A DNA stretch of 44,772 nucleotides from Bradyrhizobium lablabi (GTDB lineage Bacteria; Pseudomonadota; Alphaproteobacteria; Rhizobiales; Xanthobacteraceae). Positions 44,159 through 44,772 of the stretch are shown here, piece after piece. A program made the translations under genes and the position numbers. Location of the stretch: positions 13,947 through 58,718 of the forward strand of contig NZ_LLYB01000053.1 of the NCBI RefSeq assembly GCF_001440475.1, read 5' to 3'. The stretch's first letter is position 1. Each line of letters begins with the position of its first letter. The notes beneath the pieces are model-generated. The model ran no database searches. It was given only the letters and a program-made list of their open reading frames with translations, and was not told where the DNA came from.

Positions 44159-44772
44159 TGCCCGACCCCGACCAGCAAAGCACGGCAAGCCGCGAGCCGC
44201 TCGCCGGTTCAAACCTTTCGACGTCGACGCCGCCGGTTTTCGATGAACGATTCCGGGCACAATTTGCGCAGCTTGTCGCGTGGCGTCGCGACGTGAGACG
44301 CTTCCGCGCTGACACGGTCAAGGCAGAGACGATCGATGCCTTGCTGGATCTCGTGCAACTTGCACCCTCCGTCGGCAACAGCCAGCCCTGGAGATGGGTG
44401 AACGTCGAAAGCAAAGACGCAAGAGACAAAATCCGAGAGGACTTCGCGCGTTGCAACGCGGAGGCGCTTGCTTCCTATGAAGCGGACCGCGCAATCGCTT
44501 ACGCACGGCTTAAACTGGAAGGGCTGCAGCTTGCGCCCGTGCAGTTTGCCGTGTTCTGCGATCAGAGCACAAATCAAGGGGCCAATCTCGGGCGCCGTAC
44601 CATGCCGCTGACGCTCGAATATTCGGTCGCCGCCATGCTCGCGACGTTCTGGCTTGCGGCTCGGTCTGTTGGGCTTGGCGTAGGCTGGGTTTCAATCCTT
44701 GACCCGGCGCATGTTGCAAAAGTCCTGCAGGTTCCCGAGAACTGGAAATTCATGGCCTACCTGTGTGTCGGG
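44158..44772 (+). CDS. bluB: 5,6-dimethylbenzimidazole synthase BluB (partial, cut by right edge)
   Basis: 205 residues visible; the C-terminus is outside the window. After a variable, probably disordered first ~25 residues come WRRDVRRFRAD, LAPSVGNSQPWRWV (FMN-binding), EGLQLAPVQFAVFCD and LEYSVAAMLATFWLAARSVGLGVGW, which are BluB features of the nitroreductase-like fold. BluB splits FMNH2 with O2 to form the lower ligand of B12. Translationally coupled to cobB by a one-base overlap. Together they show that the organism makes its own DMB and cobalamin in air. Confidence 0.95.
   Translation, partial: MPDPDQQSTASREPLAGSNLSTSTPPVFDERFRAQFAQLVAWRRDVRRFRADTVKAETIDALLDLVQLAPSVGNSQPWRWVNVESKDARDKIREDFARCNAEALASYEADRAIAYARLKLEGLQLAPVQFAVFCDQSTNQGANLGRRTMPLTLEYSVAAMLATFWLAARSVGLGVGWVSILDPAHVAKVLQVPENWKFMAYLCVG

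Noticed and set aside
1..44772. CRISPR arrays, insertion sequences, tRNA genes, prophage or toxin-antitoxin genes
   Set aside because: I looked for spaced direct repeats, transposase or integrase motifs and tRNA-like sequences and saw none.

Overview
The window is a GC-rich piece of an alphaproteobacterial chromosome, most like Bradyrhizobium or a close Nitrobacteraceae relative. I infer this from the aerobic (CobN-type) cobalamin genes, CbtAB, BluB, an Irr-box-like site and the general codon use; no rRNA or marker gene is present to confirm it. It holds two metal-acquisition islands: an iron/siderophore island (1-19650) and a cobalt/vitamin B12 island (22050-44772). A small divergent pair of catabolic-looking genes lies between them.

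Region 1 (1-16577, all minus strand) is a nonribosomal peptide synthetase operon. In transcription order it encodes an MbtH-like protein, a type II thioesterase, a SyrP-like Fe(II)/2-oxoglutarate hydroxylase, a 3256-aa NRPS and a second NRPS that runs off the left edge. The first NRPS is FAAL-PCP-C-A(Asp)-PCP-E-C-A(basic-type)-PCP. The visible part of the second is C-A(Phe-like)-PCP-C-(start of A). The FAAL start, the Asp-type A domain followed by an epimerase and the discrete aspartyl-hydroxylase-like enzyme together point to an acylated, beta-hydroxyaspartate-containing lipopeptide siderophore. A ferrisiderophore-type TonB-dependent receptor (16964-19315) lies directly upstream with its own terminator, and its promoter region carries an Irr-box-like sequence.

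Region 2 (19647-21989) has an M20 amidohydrolase and a luciferase-like flavin monooxygenase, divergently arranged. Their substrate is unknown.

Region 3 (22048-33426, mostly plus) is corrinoid/cobalt uptake. One cobalamin riboswitch precedes a siderophore-type TonB receptor and a PepSY membrane protein (a FoxA/FoxB-like pair), followed by a small unknown gene, cbtB and cbtA. A second cobalamin riboswitch precedes btuB-btuC-btuD; btuF follows after cobC, which is inserted in the opposite orientation. cbiB overlaps the end of btuF.

Region 4 (34370-42502, minus) is a tightly overlapping cobalamin synthesis operon under a third cobalamin riboswitch: DUF1636 protein, cobP, cobW, cobN, cobO, cobQ. 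At the right edge cobB and bluB (truncated) run on the plus strand from a region where I see no riboswitch.

Starts, domain borders and substrate codes were read by eye from translations. Family assignments are secure for the cobalamin and NRPS genes. Exact substrates and the siderophore structure are predictions.
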